A DNA stretch of 64,000 nucleotides from Pectobacterium aquaticum (lineage in GTDB: Bacteria > Pseudomonadota > Gammaproteobacteria > Enterobacterales > Enterobacteriaceae): the NCBI RefSeq assembly GCF_003382565.3, contig NZ_CP086253.1, positions 3,720,001 through 3,784,000 of the forward strand. The letters are read 5' to 3'. Shown here in pieces: positions 1 through 9,557 of the stretch; within the stretch, counting starts at the first letter, position 1; every line of letters begins with the position of its first letter. The position numbers and the translations under genes are program-made. Below the pieces are notes generated by a model that ran no database searches, was not told the origin of the DNA, and saw only the letters and a program-made list of their open reading frames with translations.

Positions 1-83
1 CTCCTCTCTTTCCTTGTTAGAAAGTATCGGCGTAATATAGGGAAAGATAAATTGATGACTTTAGTGCAGGGAGTTCCTCTTTT
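1..83. other. sgrR upstream control region (partial)
   Basis: These 83 bases precede sgrR. A GGGAG lies 11 bases before the ATG, a weakly spaced ribosome-binding site. In E. coli the small RNA SgrS is transcribed divergently from just upstream of sgrR, so an sgrS gene on the minus strand would lie mostly outside the window. AT-rich TATATT-like hexamers occur around positions 35-42, but I cannot assign a promoter or identify SgrS sequence here. Confidence 0.3.
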
Positions 84-1742
84 ATGTCTTCCCCTCGATT
101 GCAACAACAGTTCATCCGCCTGTGGCAGCACTTTCAGGGGCAAACCACCGACACCACGCTGCAAGAGCTCACTGGTGTGTTGAATTGCTCACGCCGCCAT
201 ATCCGTTCGCTGCTGAACGCGATGCAGCAAGAAGGCTGGCTGGTCTGGCAAGCCGAGGCCGGAAGAGGAAAACGCTCGCAGCTCTCCTTTGTGTATACCG
301 GATTGGCGCTACAGCAACAGCGTGCCGAAGATTTGCTGGAACAGGATCGCATTGAGCAGCTAGTGCAGTTGGTGGGTGACAAAGAAACGGTGCGCCAGAT
401 GCTACTTGCCCACCTTGGGCGGAGCTTCCGGCAGGGGAAACACATTCTGCGCATCCTCTATTACCGTCCTTTACGCAATTTACTGCCCGGCTCGGCGCTA
501 CGGCGTTCAGAGATGCACATTGCCCGGCAAATTTTCAGCGGACTCACCAATATAAATGAGGAAAATGGGGAAATTGAGCCCGATCTAGCTCATCACTGGC
601 AGATGATCTCCCCCCTGCATTGGCGATTTTATCTGCGTCCGGCCATCCGCTTCCATCACGGTCGCGAACTCACAATGGATGATGTCATCACCTCCCTCAA
701 GCGCCTCACCGCCTGGCCACTGTTTGCGCACCTTGAAACCGTCACGTCACCGATGCCCTTCGTGATTGATATTCGGCTAAACAGCTCGGATAAATGGCTG
801 CCGTGGCTATTGGGCTGCGTGCACGCCATGATTTTGCCACAAGAGTGGAAAACGCTACCGGATTTTGCCCAACGCCCAATTGGCACCGGCCCTTACGCCG
901 TGGTGCGCAATAACAGCAACCAGTTGAAGATCCGCGCCTTCGATGATTATTTTGGCTATCGGGCGCTGATTGATGAAGTCAACATCTGGGTACTGCCGGA
1001 CGAACCGGAAGAAATGCCGGTCTCCGTCCAATTCCAGTCTGATGATTCTCATCACGAACAGTTGGAAAGCCGGATGGAAGAAGGCTGCTATTTCCTGCTG
1101 TTCGATAAGCGTTCACCGCTTGCTGAACGCCCGGAGGTTCGTCGCTGGCTCTGGCAGGTCTTTAACCCGATTTCGCTCCTCAGTCACGCCGATGCTAGCC
1201 ACCAGCGCGACTGGTCCCCCGCTTATAGCCTGTTGCCACGCTGGCATCACCATCATCCACACGATAGTGAACCCATCCCGGCAGGGCTGACGCAGGTGAC
1301 GCTGACCTTTTATCATGAGCACCCTGAATACCGGATATTAAGCGAAATCATGCGCACGCTGCTGGCGAAACACGGCGTCACCCTGCATGTCCATACGGTC
1401 AGCTACGAAGACTGGTATCAAGGCAATGCCGAAAGCGATATCTGGTTTAGCAGCGTGAATTGCTATTTGCCGCTCGAATTATCCCTGTTTGCAATGCTCT
1501 ACGAACTCCCGCTGGTGCAGCACTGTCTGAATGACGATCTGCAGGCAGATGCACAGCAGTGGCGCAATCACTCGCTGCCGATGGCGGAATGGTGTGAAAA
1601 GCTGATCGCCAGCGGCCAACTGCACCCTCTTCTGCATCACTGGCTACAGCTTCAGGGGCAGCGCAGTATGCGCGGCGTCAGGATGAATATGTTGGGCTGG
1701 TTTGATTTTAAATCCGCCTGGTTTGCACCGCCGGAACGCTGA
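84..1742 (+). CDS. sgrR: SgrR, sugar-phosphate stress transcriptional regulator
   Basis: 552 residues, the usual length. SgrR senses sugar-phosphate (glucose-6-phosphate type) stress and activates the small RNA SgrS. The N-terminus (about residues 1-110) is a winged-helix DNA-binding region with [11 protein letters not shown] as recognition helix. Residues from about 160 onward resemble the periplasmic solute-binding protein family 5 fold, which serves as the ligand domain. Long stretches match E. coli SgrR as I know it, including [17 protein letters not shown] and the C-terminal [13 protein letters not shown]. It lies upstream of thiBPQ, as in E. coli. The start is the first ATG with a purine-rich leader. 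Identification is firm; the inducer is known only from the family. Confidence 0.95.
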   Translation: MSSPRLQQQFIRLWQHFQGQTTDTTLQELTGVLNCSRRHIRSLLNAMQQEGWLVWQAEAGRGKRSQLSFVYTGLALQQQRAEDLLEQDRIEQLVQLVGDKETVRQMLLAHLGRSFRQGKHILRILYYRPLRNLLPGSALRRSEMHIARQIFSGLTNINEENGEIEPDLAHHWQMISPLHWRFYLRPAIRFHHGRELTMDDVITSLKRLTAWPLFAHLETVTSPMPFVIDIRLNSSDKWLPWLLGCVHAMILPQEWKTLPDFAQRPIGTGPYAVVRNNSNQLKIRAFDDYFGYRALIDEVNIWVLPDEPEEMPVSVQFQSDDSHHEQLESRMEEGCYFLLFDKRSPLAERPEVRRWLWQVFNPISLLSHADASHQRDWSPAYSLLPRWHHHHPHDSEPIPAGLTQVTLTFYHEHPEYRILSEIMRTLLAKHGVTLHVHTVSYEDWYQGNAESDIWFSSVNCYLPLELSLFAMLYELPLVQHCLNDDLQADAQQWRNHSLPMAEWCEKLIASGQLHPLLHHWLQLQGQRSMRGVRMNMLGWFDFKSAWFAPPER

Positions 1743-1747
1743 GAGCC

Positions 1748-1776
1748 TTTCGCTGCCCGACTTAACCCTTTACAAT
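1748..1776 (+). promoter_or_regulatory. Predicted sigma-70 promoter of thiBPQ
   Basis: A TACAAT hexamer at 1771-1776 lies 17 bases after a poor -35, TTTCGC at 1748-1753. Transcription would begin near 1783, immediately before the TPP aptamer. This is predicted from hexamers and position only. Confidence 0.45.
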
Positions 1777-1785
1777 GTGCCGTTC

Positions 1786-1870
1786 TCAACGGGGTGCGGA
1801 AAATTTTTCGCTGAGAAGATACCCGTCGAACCTGATCCGGTTAATACCGGCGAAGGGATTTGAGAGTGCG
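1786..1870 (+). promoter_or_regulatory. TPP (THI-box) riboswitch ahead of thiB
   Basis: The conserved thi-box elements are present in order: GGGGTGC (1791-1797), CTGAGA (1811-1816), ACCCGTCGAACCTGATC (1821-1837) and the GTTAATACCGGCGAAGGGA segment (about 1840-1858). It lies about 55 bases before thiB. In E. coli the equivalent leader also yields the short RNA SroA. Thiamine pyrophosphate binding should lower thiBPQ expression. No strong intrinsic terminator follows the aptamer, so control at translation (masking the thiB site) is more likely; that last point is inference. Confidence 0.95.
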
Positions 1871-1923
1871 GCTTATTGCTGCCTCAAAGTCCTTTGCCAC
1901 CCTATGATTCTCAGGAGTGCAAA

Positions 1924-2940
1924 GTGTTAAATCAATTACTACACCGTTCAGCCACCGCGCTGAAAATCAGCCTGCCTTGCCTGTTACTGCTCTCTGCTTC
2001 GGCCTTCGCCAAGCCTGCGCTTACCGTTTATACCTACGATTCGTTCGCTTCCGAATGGGGTCCGGGCCCTGTCATCAAGACCGAATTTGAAAAAGAGTGC
2101 GAGTGCGAACTGAATTTCGTCGCACTGGAAGACGGCGCATCGCTGCTGAACCGTCTGCGTATGGAAGGCAAAAACAGCAAAGCGGACATCATTCTGGGAC
2201 TGGACAACAACCTGTTGCAAGCAGCAGAGCAAACCGGCCTGTTTGCGCCACACGGTCAGGACACCCGTGCCGTCACGGTGCCGGGCGGCTGGAGCAATAA
2301 GACGTTCGTTCCTTACGACTACGGCTACTTTGCGTTTGTGTATAACAAAGACACGTTGAAGAACCCGCCGAAAAGCCTGCATGAGCTGGTGGACAGCAAT
2401 GCACCGTGGAAAGTGATCTATCAGGATCCGCGCACCAGCACGCCGGGGCTAGGTTTGCTGTTATGGATGCAGAAAGTGTACGGCGACGATGCGCCACAAG
2501 CCTGGCAGAAGCTGGCGAAAAAAACCGTTACCGTCACCAAAGGCTGGAGTGAAGCCTACGGTCTGTTCCTGAAAGGGGAAGCGGATCTGGTGCTGAGCTA
2601 CACCACGTCACCGGCCTATCACATCATTGAAGAAAAGAAAGACAACTACGCGGCGGCTACCTTTAGCGAAGGGCACTATCTGCAAATCGAAATCGCCGGG
2701 CAGTTGGCTTCCAGCAAAAATCCCGAACTGGCAAAACGCTTTATGCAGTTCATTCTGAGCCCAACCTTCCAGCAGGCTATCCCTACCACAAACTGGATGT
2801 ATCCGGCGGTTAAAACTGATCTGCCAGCAGGCTTCGCGACGCTTGCGGTTCCTGAGAAAGCCATGCAGTTCAGCGCACAGGACGTTGCCGACCAAAGGAC
2901 GCAGTGGATTCAGGCATGGCAACGCGCCGTCAGCCACTGA
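1924..2940 (+). CDS. thiB: ThiB, thiamine/TPP periplasmic binding protein
   Basis: 338 residues from a GTG start at 1924, chosen because CAGGAG lies just upstream (1912-1917) and the protein then begins with a proper signal peptide: a basic N-terminus, a hydrophobic core (SLPCLLLLSASAFA) and a cleavage region before KPALTVYTYDSF. A longer reading from TTG at 1876 would run into the riboswitch. It belongs to the family 1 solute-binding proteins; ThiB captures thiamine and its phosphates in the periplasm and delivers them to ThiPQ. It is first in the riboswitch-controlled operon, and its 3' end overlaps thiP by 25 bases. Confidence 0.93.
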   Translation: MLNQLLHRSATALKISLPCLLLLSASAFAKPALTVYTYDSFASEWGPGPVIKTEFEKECECELNFVALEDGASLLNRLRMEGKNSKADIILGLDNNLLQAAEQTGLFAPHGQDTRAVTVPGGWSNKTFVPYDYGYFAFVYNKDTLKNPPKSLHELVDSNAPWKVIYQDPRTSTPGLGLLLWMQKVYGDDAPQAWQKLAKKTVTVTKGWSEAYGLFLKGEADLVLSYTTSPAYHIIEEKKDNYAAATFSEGHYLQIEIAGQLASSKNPELAKRFMQFILSPTFQQAIPTTNWMYPAVKTDLPAGFATLAVPEKAMQFSAQDVADQRTQWIQAWQRAVSH

Positions 2941-4523
2941 TCGGCGGACGTCTGTGGCCGGGGCTACTGGCCACAACGCTGTTAATTTCCGTTGCCGCAC
3001 TGGCTTTCGGTGCGCTATGGCTACAGGCGCCCGAAAGCCAGTGGAGCACGCTATGGCATGACAGCTATCTCTGGCATGTCATCCGGTTTACCTTCTGGCA
3101 GGCCTTTCTCTCTGCGCTGTTTTCTACCGTTCCGGCGATATTCCTTGCCAGAGCGCTGTATCGGCGGCGCTTTCTCGGCCATCGCTGGCTGCTGCGCCTG
3201 TGCGCGATGACGCTGGTGCTGCCCGTGCTGGTAGCTGTTTTTGGCCTGCTCAGCGTTTATGGTCGGCAAGGCTGGCTGGCCTCTGCGTTGGGCTGGTTTG
3301 GCCTGAAATACACGTTTTCGCCCTATGGGTTGCAGGGCATCCTGCTGGCGCACGTCTTCTTCAATCTGCCGCTGGCAACCCGATTGCTGTTGCAGTCGTT
3401 AGAAGGCATCGCTACCGAGCAGCGTCAATTGGCCGCGAATCTGGGCATGAACAGCTGGCAGCATTTCCGCCTGCTGGAATGGCCCGCCCTGCGCCGGCAG
3501 ATTTTACCCACTGGCGCACTGATTTTTATGCTCTGCTTCGCCAGCTTTGCTACGGTGCTGTCGCTGGGCGGTGGCCCGCAGGCAACCACGATCGAGCTGG
3601 CTATCTATCAGGCATTAAGCTTTGATTACGATCCGGGGCGCGCGGCACTGCTGGCGTTAATTCAGATGGTCTGCTGTCTTGGTTTGGTGCTGCTGAGCCA
3701 GCGGCTGGGGCGCATTCTGCCCGTCGGCAGCACACAACAGCTTGCCTGGCGCAACCCGCAAGATAGCGCCTTAAGCCGCGTCACCGACGGCCTGCTGATT
3801 GGTGCGCTGTTGCTGCTGGTCGTCCCCCCTTTACTGGCCGTGGTGGTCGATGGTGTGAACCGCTCTTTGGTTACCGTGCTGCAACAACCTGTGCTCTGGC
3901 AAACGCTGTTTACCTCGCTACGCATTGCCTTAGGCGCGGGACTCCTGTGTCTGGTGCTAACCATGATGCTGCTCTGGAGCAGTCGCGAGCTCAAGCTACG
4001 CCAGAAGCCACTGTACGGGCAGTTGATGAACCTGAGCGGTATGCTCATCCTCGCCATGCCAGGCATTGTGCTGGCAACCGGCTTTTTCCTGCTGCTGAAT
4101 AACAGCATCGGATTACCGCAATCTCCTTACGTACTGGTGGTGTTCACCAACGCGCTGATGGCAATTCCGTACGCGATCAAAGTACTGGAAAACCCGATGC
4201 TGGACGTTGCCGAACGCTACAACCGACTCTGCACGTCGCTGGATATTCGCGGCTGGCAGCGGCTGAGACTGATCGAACTCGCCGCGCTAAAACAGCCGCT
4301 GGCGCAAGCGTTGGCTTTTGCCTGCGTGCTGTCGATCGGGGATTTCGGCGTCATCGCGCTGTTCGGTAATGAGCAGTTCCGCACGCTGCCATTCTATCTG
4401 TACCAGCAAATTGGTTCCTATCGCGGCGCCGACGGCGCAGTCACGGCGCTGCTCTTAATGCTGCTGTGCTTTATGTTATTTACCCTGATTGAGAAACTGG
4501 CAGGCCGTCATGATCGCGCTTGA
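2916..4523 (+). CDS. thiP: ThiP, thiamine ABC transporter permease
   Basis: 535 residues from ATG 2916 ([11 protein letters not shown]), matching the known E. coli start; an in-frame GTG 12 bases earlier is less likely. The protein is strongly hydrophobic, with about 12 predicted membrane segments and two copies of the binding-protein-dependent permease core: an EAA-type loop near residues 165-180 ([17 protein letters not shown]) and another in the second half ([17 protein letters not shown]). It forms the inner-membrane channel for thiamine uptake with ThiB and ThiQ. It overlaps both neighbours, which implies translational coupling. Confidence 0.93.
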   Translation: MATRRQPLIGGRLWPGLLATTLLISVAALAFGALWLQAPESQWSTLWHDSYLWHVIRFTFWQAFLSALFSTVPAIFLARALYRRRFLGHRWLLRLCAMTLVLPVLVAVFGLLSVYGRQGWLASALGWFGLKYTFSPYGLQGILLAHVFFNLPLATRLLLQSLEGIATEQRQLAANLGMNSWQHFRLLEWPALRRQILPTGALIFMLCFASFATVLSLGGGPQATTIELAIYQALSFDYDPGRAALLALIQMVCCLGLVLLSQRLGRILPVGSTQQLAWRNPQDSALSRVTDGLLIGALLLLVVPPLLAVVVDGVNRSLVTVLQQPVLWQTLFTSLRIALGAGLLCLVLTMMLLWSSRELKLRQKPLYGQLMNLSGMLILAMPGIVLATGFFLLLNNSIGLPQSPYVLVVFTNALMAIPYAIKVLENPMLDVAERYNRLCTSLDIRGWQRLRLIELAALKQPLAQALAFACVLSIGDFGVIALFGNEQFRTLPFYLYQQIGSYRGADGAVTALLLMLLCFMLFTLIEKLAGRHDRA

Positions 4524-5220
4524 GAAATTGACCTACTTTTATCAGCACTTGCCCATGCGTTTTGATTTTCACGTCAAACCGGGCGAGCGCATCGCCATCC
4601 TCGGCCCCAGCGGCGCAGGGAAAAGCACGCTGCTGAATCTGGTTGCGGGCTTCCTGATGGCAGACAGCGGGGAATTACGGCTTAACGGCGAATCTCACCG
4701 CGAGACGCCTCCCGCTAAACGACCGGTTTCGATTCTGTTTCAGGAAAATAACCTGTTTCCTCATCTGACAATCGGGCAAAACATCGCGCTGGGGCTACAC
4801 CCTGGCCTGCGGCTTAGTGCAGAACAGCGCGAGACGCTACGGCAGATTGCCGATCGGGTCGGTCTGGCCGATCTTCTGGATCGTCTGCCCTCGCAGGTTT
4901 CTGGCGGACAGCGCCAGCGCGCGGCATTGGCACGCTGTCTGGTGCGTCATCAGCCGATTCTGCTATTGGATGAACCGTTCTCGGCACTCGATCCCGCGCT
5001 GCGTCAGGAGATGCTCGATCTGGTTGAGAGCGTATGTCAGGAGCGTCAGTTCACGCTGTTGATGGTGTCCCACAATCTGGATGATGCCATGCGGATCGCA
5101 AAACGTACGGTGCTGATCGTAGACGGGCAGATTTATTATGATGGGCCGACTCAGGCGCTACAGGATGGCAGCGCCGAAGCGTCCGCCATCCTGGGAATTT
5201 CACGTCCGTCTTCGGATTGA
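4510..5220 (+). CDS. thiQ: ThiQ, thiamine ABC transporter ATPase
   Basis: 236 residues from ATG 4510, overlapping the end of thiP by 14 bases. All ABC motifs are visible: Walker [10 protein letters not shown] (32-40), Q-loop Q78 (LFQENNLFP), signature SGGQRQ (131-136), Walker B ILLLDEP (150-156) and the switch histidine in MVSHN. It powers thiamine import through ThiP. Its stop is only 4 bases from the stop of the convergent glycosidase gene, with no terminator hairpin between them. Confidence 0.94.
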   Translation: MIALEKLTYFYQHLPMRFDFHVKPGERIAILGPSGAGKSTLLNLVAGFLMADSGELRLNGESHRETPPAKRPVSILFQENNLFPHLTIGQNIALGLHPGLRLSAEQRETLRQIADRVGLADLLDRLPSQVSGGQRQRAALARCLVRHQPILLLDEPFSALDPALRQEMLDLVESVCQERQFTLLMVSHNLDDAMRIAKRTVLIVDGQIYYDGPTQALQDGSAEASAILGISRPSSD

Positions 5221-5224
5221 AGAA

Positions 5225-6847
5225 TTAAGGCAAAGCCTGATAGCGCAAGTTGCTGAACGTGACGTCGCCCTCGCCTGAAGCATACAGGGCAGGCCGCAAA
5301 CTGAGGAAATCATACGCGACGTTGTGATGGTAGCCGGACACTTCCATCTGCACCGGATATTTCTTCCACGGTTCCTGATCCGAGGTGCGGGTGTAGAACG
5401 TCACAATGTGGCGATCGTTTCTCATCAGAATCTGCACCTGATTGCCCGTAATATGCGGCAGTTTCTTCTCCGCCCTTTCCAGCCCGTAGCGATGCATGAC
5501 GGTGCCGTCCTGATTAAACGACAGCCCGACGTATAGCTTCGCGTTATAGAACAACAGCAACCCTGCCTGTGCGCCGGGGGCAAAATTCGCCGTGACTTCA
5601 ATCTGGTAAGCCTGATCGCCAGGGATCATCGTCAGCGGCGCGCTGTCCTTCGGCGACGTGCCTTTTGCCTTCAGGTGCAGCTTGCCCTCACTGAGCGTGA
5701 CCCGTTTCAATTCCTCCGCATTGGCACGGTAGAAATGCCAGCGAGCCGGAAATTTCTCGTCGGTAAAGCTATCAGACCAACCGATGCCGTGAGGCACTGC
5801 CTCGCCGCCTTCCGGCTTGCGAATCGGTTTGCCGGTATCGAATCCAGCAGATGTAAACCAGCCATCATCACCCCAGACGATCGGCTCCAGCATCGCCTGC
5901 CGCCCCAGTGTCATAAAGCCGTTTTCATAACCGTGATACACCATGTACCAGTTTTTATCCGGCCCTTCGATCAGCGTCGCATGGCCGCGCGACCACCATT
6001 TCTCTGAACGATCCTGCGTGCGGATAATCGGGTTGTGCGGCGAGTTTTCCCACGGTCCGTTGATCGATTTCGAGCGTGCAGCAATCACCATGTGTCCGGT
6101 CGGAGGCCCAGCCGTTCCACCTTCCGCCAGCACCATGTAGAAGTAGTCGCCGTGGCGCAGCATCTTCGGCCCTTCCTGCGAGAAGCTTTCCACATCCCAC
6201 TCTTCCGGGTACTGCCATCCCTGATAGACCACCGCCATTTCACCGACCGTCGACAGCCCGTCATCCGTCAATTGCACGCGGTTACCACCAGACATAAAGA
6301 TGTAACGCTTGCCGTCCTCTCCCACGACGTGGCCGGGGTCGCTAGCCGGGTTTTTCAAGCCAGTATCTTTCGGCGGCGTCCACGGGCCGTGGATATCATC
6401 GGCGGTAATTACATACAGCGTCTTCTTTTTCGTCCCTTTGGCGTCGATAATCCGGTTTGTAGTGAAGTAGATATAATACTTGCCGTTGTGCTTCACCAAA
6501 TCCGGTGCCCAGATCGCATCGACAGGCGTCGTGATCGCGGGGCCAAGCGGTTCCCAGTTCACTAAATCGCGAGAATGCCAAATCAACAGCCCGGGGATGT
6601 CGTCAAATGACGAGAAGGTCATGTAATAGTCATCCCCGTCTTTGATCATCGTGGGGTCAGGATGATCGCCCGCAATAATCGGATTGAGATAACAGCCATT
6701 GCCCAAATCAGCCTGCCGCTGCTGTTCGATACCCCGTTTCCATTCATTGGCAGGGCCAGCCTGACAGGCTATCGCCTGACCAATACCCACTGCCATCAAT
6801 AAGATACCGCTCAATACGCCTTTCCCTACCACTCGGGACACGCCCAT
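5225..6847 (-). CDS. Secreted glycoside hydrolase family 43 enzyme
   Basis: 540 residues. The first 28 or so (basic start, hydrophobic VLSGILLMAVGIGQAIA, then Cys) form a signal peptide, so the enzyme is exported, possibly to the periplasm. The GH43 five-bladed propeller spans about 50-345: general base D64 in HPDPTMI, a second Asp in WAPDLV (D116), and the general acid E225 in SFSQEGPKM. The last 180 or so residues look like a beta-sandwich of the kind found in beta-xylosidase C-termini. The family cleaves arabinofuranose or xylose from plant arabinan and xylan; the exact substrate cannot be read here. A KdgR-like operator lies 47 bases upstream. The gene sits between thiQ and ilvB, where E. 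coli has neither it nor ilvBN, suggesting insertion in this lineage. Confidence 0.85.
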   Translation of the reverse strand: MGVSRVVGKGVLSGILLMAVGIGQAIACQAGPANEWKRGIEQQRQADLGNGCYLNPIIAGDHPDPTMIKDGDDYYMTFSSFDDIPGLLIWHSRDLVNWEPLGPAITTPVDAIWAPDLVKHNGKYYIYFTTNRIIDAKGTKKKTLYVITADDIHGPWTPPKDTGLKNPASDPGHVVGEDGKRYIFMSGGNRVQLTDDGLSTVGEMAVVYQGWQYPEEWDVESFSQEGPKMLRHGDYFYMVLAEGGTAGPPTGHMVIAARSKSINGPWENSPHNPIIRTQDRSEKWWSRGHATLIEGPDKNWYMVYHGYENGFMTLGRQAMLEPIVWGDDGWFTSAGFDTGKPIRKPEGGEAVPHGIGWSDSFTDEKFPARWHFYRANAEELKRVTLSEGKLHLKAKGTSPKDSAPLTMIPGDQAYQIEVTANFAPGAQAGLLLFYNAKLYVGLSFNQDGTVMHRYGLERAEKKLPHITGNQVQILMRNDRHIVTFYTRTSDQEPWKKYPVQMEVSGYHHNVAYDFLSLRPALYASGEGDVTFSNLRYQALP

Positions 6848-6893
6848 TTATCACCACCCACTATCTCAATGATTATTTTATAATTTATAACAT

Positions 6894-6908
6894 TGAAACC
6901 CTGTTCCA
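6894..6908 (-). promoter_or_regulatory. KdgR-like operator before the GH43 gene
   Basis: The 15 bases fit the palindrome TGAAAC-N3-GTTTCA with a single mismatch (GTTCCA in the right arm). KdgR is the repressor of pectin and related cell-wall degradation genes in soft-rot bacteria. The box is 47 bases before the GH43 ATG, beside an AT-rich stretch suitable for a promoter. The match is seen in the sequence; binding and regulation are inferred. Confidence 0.6.
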
Positions 6909-6983
6909 ATTGTGAAAACAGTCACGCTTCTCTCGGTTATACGGCGAAAAATCAGGCGGTAATCGTGCGGTGAAATACCAATA

Positions 6984-7174
<191 letters not shown>

Positions 7175-7323
7175 CTGTGACCAATTCGACATATTCAGTT
7201 TTTATCCCTTGTAGGTATTGTGTCTTTTTGTACTGCTGTGCTTATATGAGTTGGCGAGTGAATAACTCATTCGAACACAACATTCGGCCATAAATAATTC
7301 ACTAGAACATAAATAGGATTCCC

Positions 7324-7431
7324 GTGACGCACTATTCTTCTTCCACTTCAGCACTACTAAGCACCGCGCATGTTGACGCGGTCGTCGTCGTGCGCGTGGT
7401 CGTCGTGGTCGTCGTCGGCAGCGCGCCGTAA
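7324..7431 (+). CDS. ivbL: IvbL, ilvB operon leader peptide
   Basis: 35 codons from GTG 7324. The peptide contains VVVVRVVVVVVV followed by GSAP, directly comparable with the E. coli IvbL core VVVVRVVVVV-GNAP. In all, 12 of 35 residues are valine and two leucine codons precede them. Ribosome stalling at the valine run when charged Val-tRNA is scarce would prevent the terminator at 7455-7494 and let ilvBN be transcribed. No ATG is available in frame, so GTG is the start. The gene is too short for ordinary gene callers. Confidence 0.9.
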   Translation: MTHYSSSTSALLSTAHVDAVVVVRVVVVVVVGSAP

Positions 7432-7454
7432 CGGGTTCCGAATCGAAGATTCTC

Positions 7455-7494
7455 AAACCCCGCCGGCGCAAGCCGAGCGGGGTTTCTTGTTTTT
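7455..7494 (+). terminator. ilvB attenuator
   Basis: The stem AAACCCCGC (7455-7463) pairs with GCGGGGTTT (7477-7485) and is followed by a T-rich run (TTCTTGTTTTT). It lies 23 bases after the ivbL stop and before ilvB, as expected for valine/leucine-controlled attenuation. Confidence 0.88.
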
Positions 7495-7541
7495 ACCTTC
7501 CCCGCTCCGACACCGCACCGGCCCTGATGAAGGATGTAAAC

Positions 7542-9206
7542 ATGCGTTATACAGGCGCTCAGTTAATTGTTCGGCTGCTCGAACAGCAGGGCATCACCAC
7601 CGTCGCGGGCATTCCCGGCGGCGCGGCCCTGCCGTTATATGATGCACTGGGTCAAAGTAAGACGATTCGCCACGTTCTGGCTCGCCACGAGCAAGGTGCG
7701 GGATTTATGGCACAAGGCATGGCACGTGCCAGCGGACGCGCCGCAGTTTGTATGGCTTCCAGCGGGCCAGGGGCGACCAACCTGCTCACCGCCATCGCCG
7801 ATGCCAAACTGGATTCGATCCCGCTGGTGTGTATCACCGGTCAGGTGCCTTCCAGCATGATCGGTACCGATGCGTTTCAGGAAGTCGACACCTACGGCAT
7901 CTCTATTCCCGTCACCAAACATAACTATCTGGTTCGCGACATCAACGAACTGCCGCGCGTGATCCCAGAAGCCTTTCGCATCGCACAGTCGGGTCGCCCT
8001 GGCCCCGTGTGGATCGATATTCCCAAAGACATTCAGAATGCGACCATTGAGCTGAGCGAACTGCCGGACGTCTTCCCTCTCGATACGCCACCCGCTATAG
8101 CCCAGCAGGAAATCGAGCGTGCTGCGGCCATGATTAATGCGGCTCAGCGTCCAGTGCTCTATCTCGGCGGCGGGATCATTAGCGGCGTCGCGCACGAACA
8201 GGCGGTTCAACTGGCGGAACGCTCCAACCTACCAACCACCATGACGCTGATGGCGCTGGGTACGATGCCTGTCGATCATCCCCTGTCGCTCGGGATGCTG
8301 GGTATGCACGCCGCACGATCAACCAATCTGATCTTACAGCAGGCGGATTTGTTAATTGTGCTGGGGGCACGTTTTGACGATCGCGCGATTGGTAAAGCGG
8401 AACAGTTTTGCCCGCAAGCCAGCATCATTCATATCGATATCGATCCCGCCGAACTGGGTAAGATCCGCCAGCCACACGTGGCGATCAACGCGGATGTCGC
8501 ACAGGCGCTGGATCAGTTGCTGCCGCATGTTGCGCCACAGCAGCGTGAGGTATGGCGTGCCACCGTCTGCGGGCTGCAACAGGAATTCCCGTTCAGCATG
8601 CCGGGTGCTGACGATCCATTAAGCCATTATGGTCTGGTTCAGGCCACGGCACAGGCGCTGACGGATGATGCCATCATCACGACCGATGTCGGCCAGCATC
8701 AGATGTGGGTCGCACAGTCTTATCCGCTGCGTCGTCCACGCCAATGGCTGACATCCGGCGGGTTTGGGACGATGGGCTTTGGCCTGCCTGCGGCGATTGG
8801 CGCGGCGCTGGCTGAACCAAATCGCACCGTGGTGTGTTTCTCTGGTGATGGCAGCCTGATGATGAATATTCAGGAAATGGCGACCGCGGCAGAAGAAGGA
8901 CTTAACGTAAAAATCGTCCTGATGAACAACCAGTCACTCGGTCTGGTTCACCAGCAACAGGATATGTTTTTCCAGAAGCGCATCTTCGCGGCCGATTACC
9001 GCTACAGCGCGAATTTCCTCGCGATTGCCGCAGGTTTTGGCTTTGCGACTTGCGATCTGAACGCCGCCGCCGATCCACAGGCCGCGCTGCAAGAGATGCT
9101 CAACCAACCAGGTCCTGCGCTGATCCACGTACTTATTGACGCCAATGAAAAAGTGTTACCCATCGTGCCACCGGGCGCAGCGAACATCGATATGATCGGA
9201 GATTAA
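7542..9206 (+). CDS. ilvB: Acetolactate synthase I, large subunit
   Basis: 554 residues from ATG 7542, preferred because AGGA lies 8 bases upstream; ATG 7527 (five residues longer) has no ribosome-binding site. The enzyme joins two pyruvates, or pyruvate and 2-oxobutyrate, using ThDP, FAD and Mg2+ as the first common step of branched-chain amino acid synthesis. Visible motifs are the catalytic Glu in [15 protein letters not shown], the FAD-region [10 protein letters not shown], and the ThDP-binding [11 protein letters not shown] ending in MNN. Identity to E. coli IlvB is high (for example the [22 protein letters not shown] segment). Controlled by ivbL attenuation, it is paired with ilvN. It lies in a place where E. 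coli has no ilvBN. Confidence 0.95.
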   Translation: MRYTGAQLIVRLLEQQGITTVAGIPGGAALPLYDALGQSKTIRHVLARHEQGAGFMAQGMARASGRAAVCMASSGPGATNLLTAIADAKLDSIPLVCITGQVPSSMIGTDAFQEVDTYGISIPVTKHNYLVRDINELPRVIPEAFRIAQSGRPGPVWIDIPKDIQNATIELSELPDVFPLDTPPAIAQQEIERAAAMINAAQRPVLYLGGGIISGVAHEQAVQLAERSNLPTTMTLMALGTMPVDHPLSLGMLGMHAARSTNLILQQADLLIVLGARFDDRAIGKAEQFCPQASIIHIDIDPAELGKIRQPHVAINADVAQALDQLLPHVAPQQREVWRATVCGLQQEFPFSMPGADDPLSHYGLVQATAQALTDDAIITTDVGQHQMWVAQSYPLRRPRQWLTSGGFGTMGFGLPAAIGAALAEPNRTVVCFSGDGSLMMNIQEMATAAEEGLNVKIVLMNNQSLGLVHQQQDMFFQKRIFAADYRYSANFLAIAAGFGFATCDLNAAADPQAALQEMLNQPGPALIHVLIDANEKVLPIVPPGAANIDMIGD

Positions 9207-9523
9207 TGACTATGCCAATTCAACCCACTTCGCCAACGCAAGCAACGTCAAATCAGGTCACGCTAGAACTCTCTGTGCGCAACCATCCCGGCGTCATGTC
9301 ACACGTTTGTGGCCTGTTTGCCCGTCGCGCATTTAACGTGGAAGGCATTCTGTGTATGCCGCTGGCAAATGGCGAGGAAAGCCGGATCTGGCTACTGGTC
9401 AAAGATGACCAGCGGCTACAGCAAATGATCAGTCAGGTGGAAAAGCTGGAAGACGTCCTTCAGGTTCGCCGTCACGGTGAAGAAATGCGTATTTTCGAGC
9501 AGGTCGCCGAGTTCTACTGCTAA
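9206..9523 (+). CDS. ilvN: Acetolactate synthase I, small regulatory subunit
   Basis: 105 residues. The single ACT domain (about 20-90; [24 protein letters not shown]) binds valine and gives feedback inhibition of IlvB. The ATG at 9206 overlaps the ilvB stop by one base, suggesting coupling; ATG 9212 (two residues shorter) is equally possible because GGAG at 9198-9201 serves either. Length and sequence fit IlvN rather than the longer IlvH. Confidence 0.93.
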   Translation: MTMPIQPTSPTQATSNQVTLELSVRNHPGVMSHVCGLFARRAFNVEGILCMPLANGEESRIWLLVKDDQRLQQMISQVEKLEDVLQVRRHGEEMRIFEQVAEFYC

Positions 9524-9530
9524 CTGGCTT

Positions 9531-9548
9531 GGCCGGGTCTTCCCGGCC
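9531..9548 (+). terminator. Hairpin after ilvN
   Basis: GGCCGGG (9531-9537) pairs with CCCGGCC (9542-9548) around a 4-base loop, 8 bases past the ilvN stop. The following bases are not T-rich, so it is a weak terminator at best. It lies between the convergent ilvN and yabI ends. Confidence 0.5.
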
Positions 9549-9557
9549 TGCCCAACC

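Noticed and set aside
1..83. sgrS small RNA on the minus strand
   Set aside because: The position is right, but no sequence resembling the SgrS 5' end or SgrT coding region can be recognised in the few bases available.
7176..7191. CRP site before ilvB
   Set aside because: TGTGA is present but the second half (CGACA) is poor. E. coli ilvB is CRP-activated, so it may be real, but the match is too weak to call.
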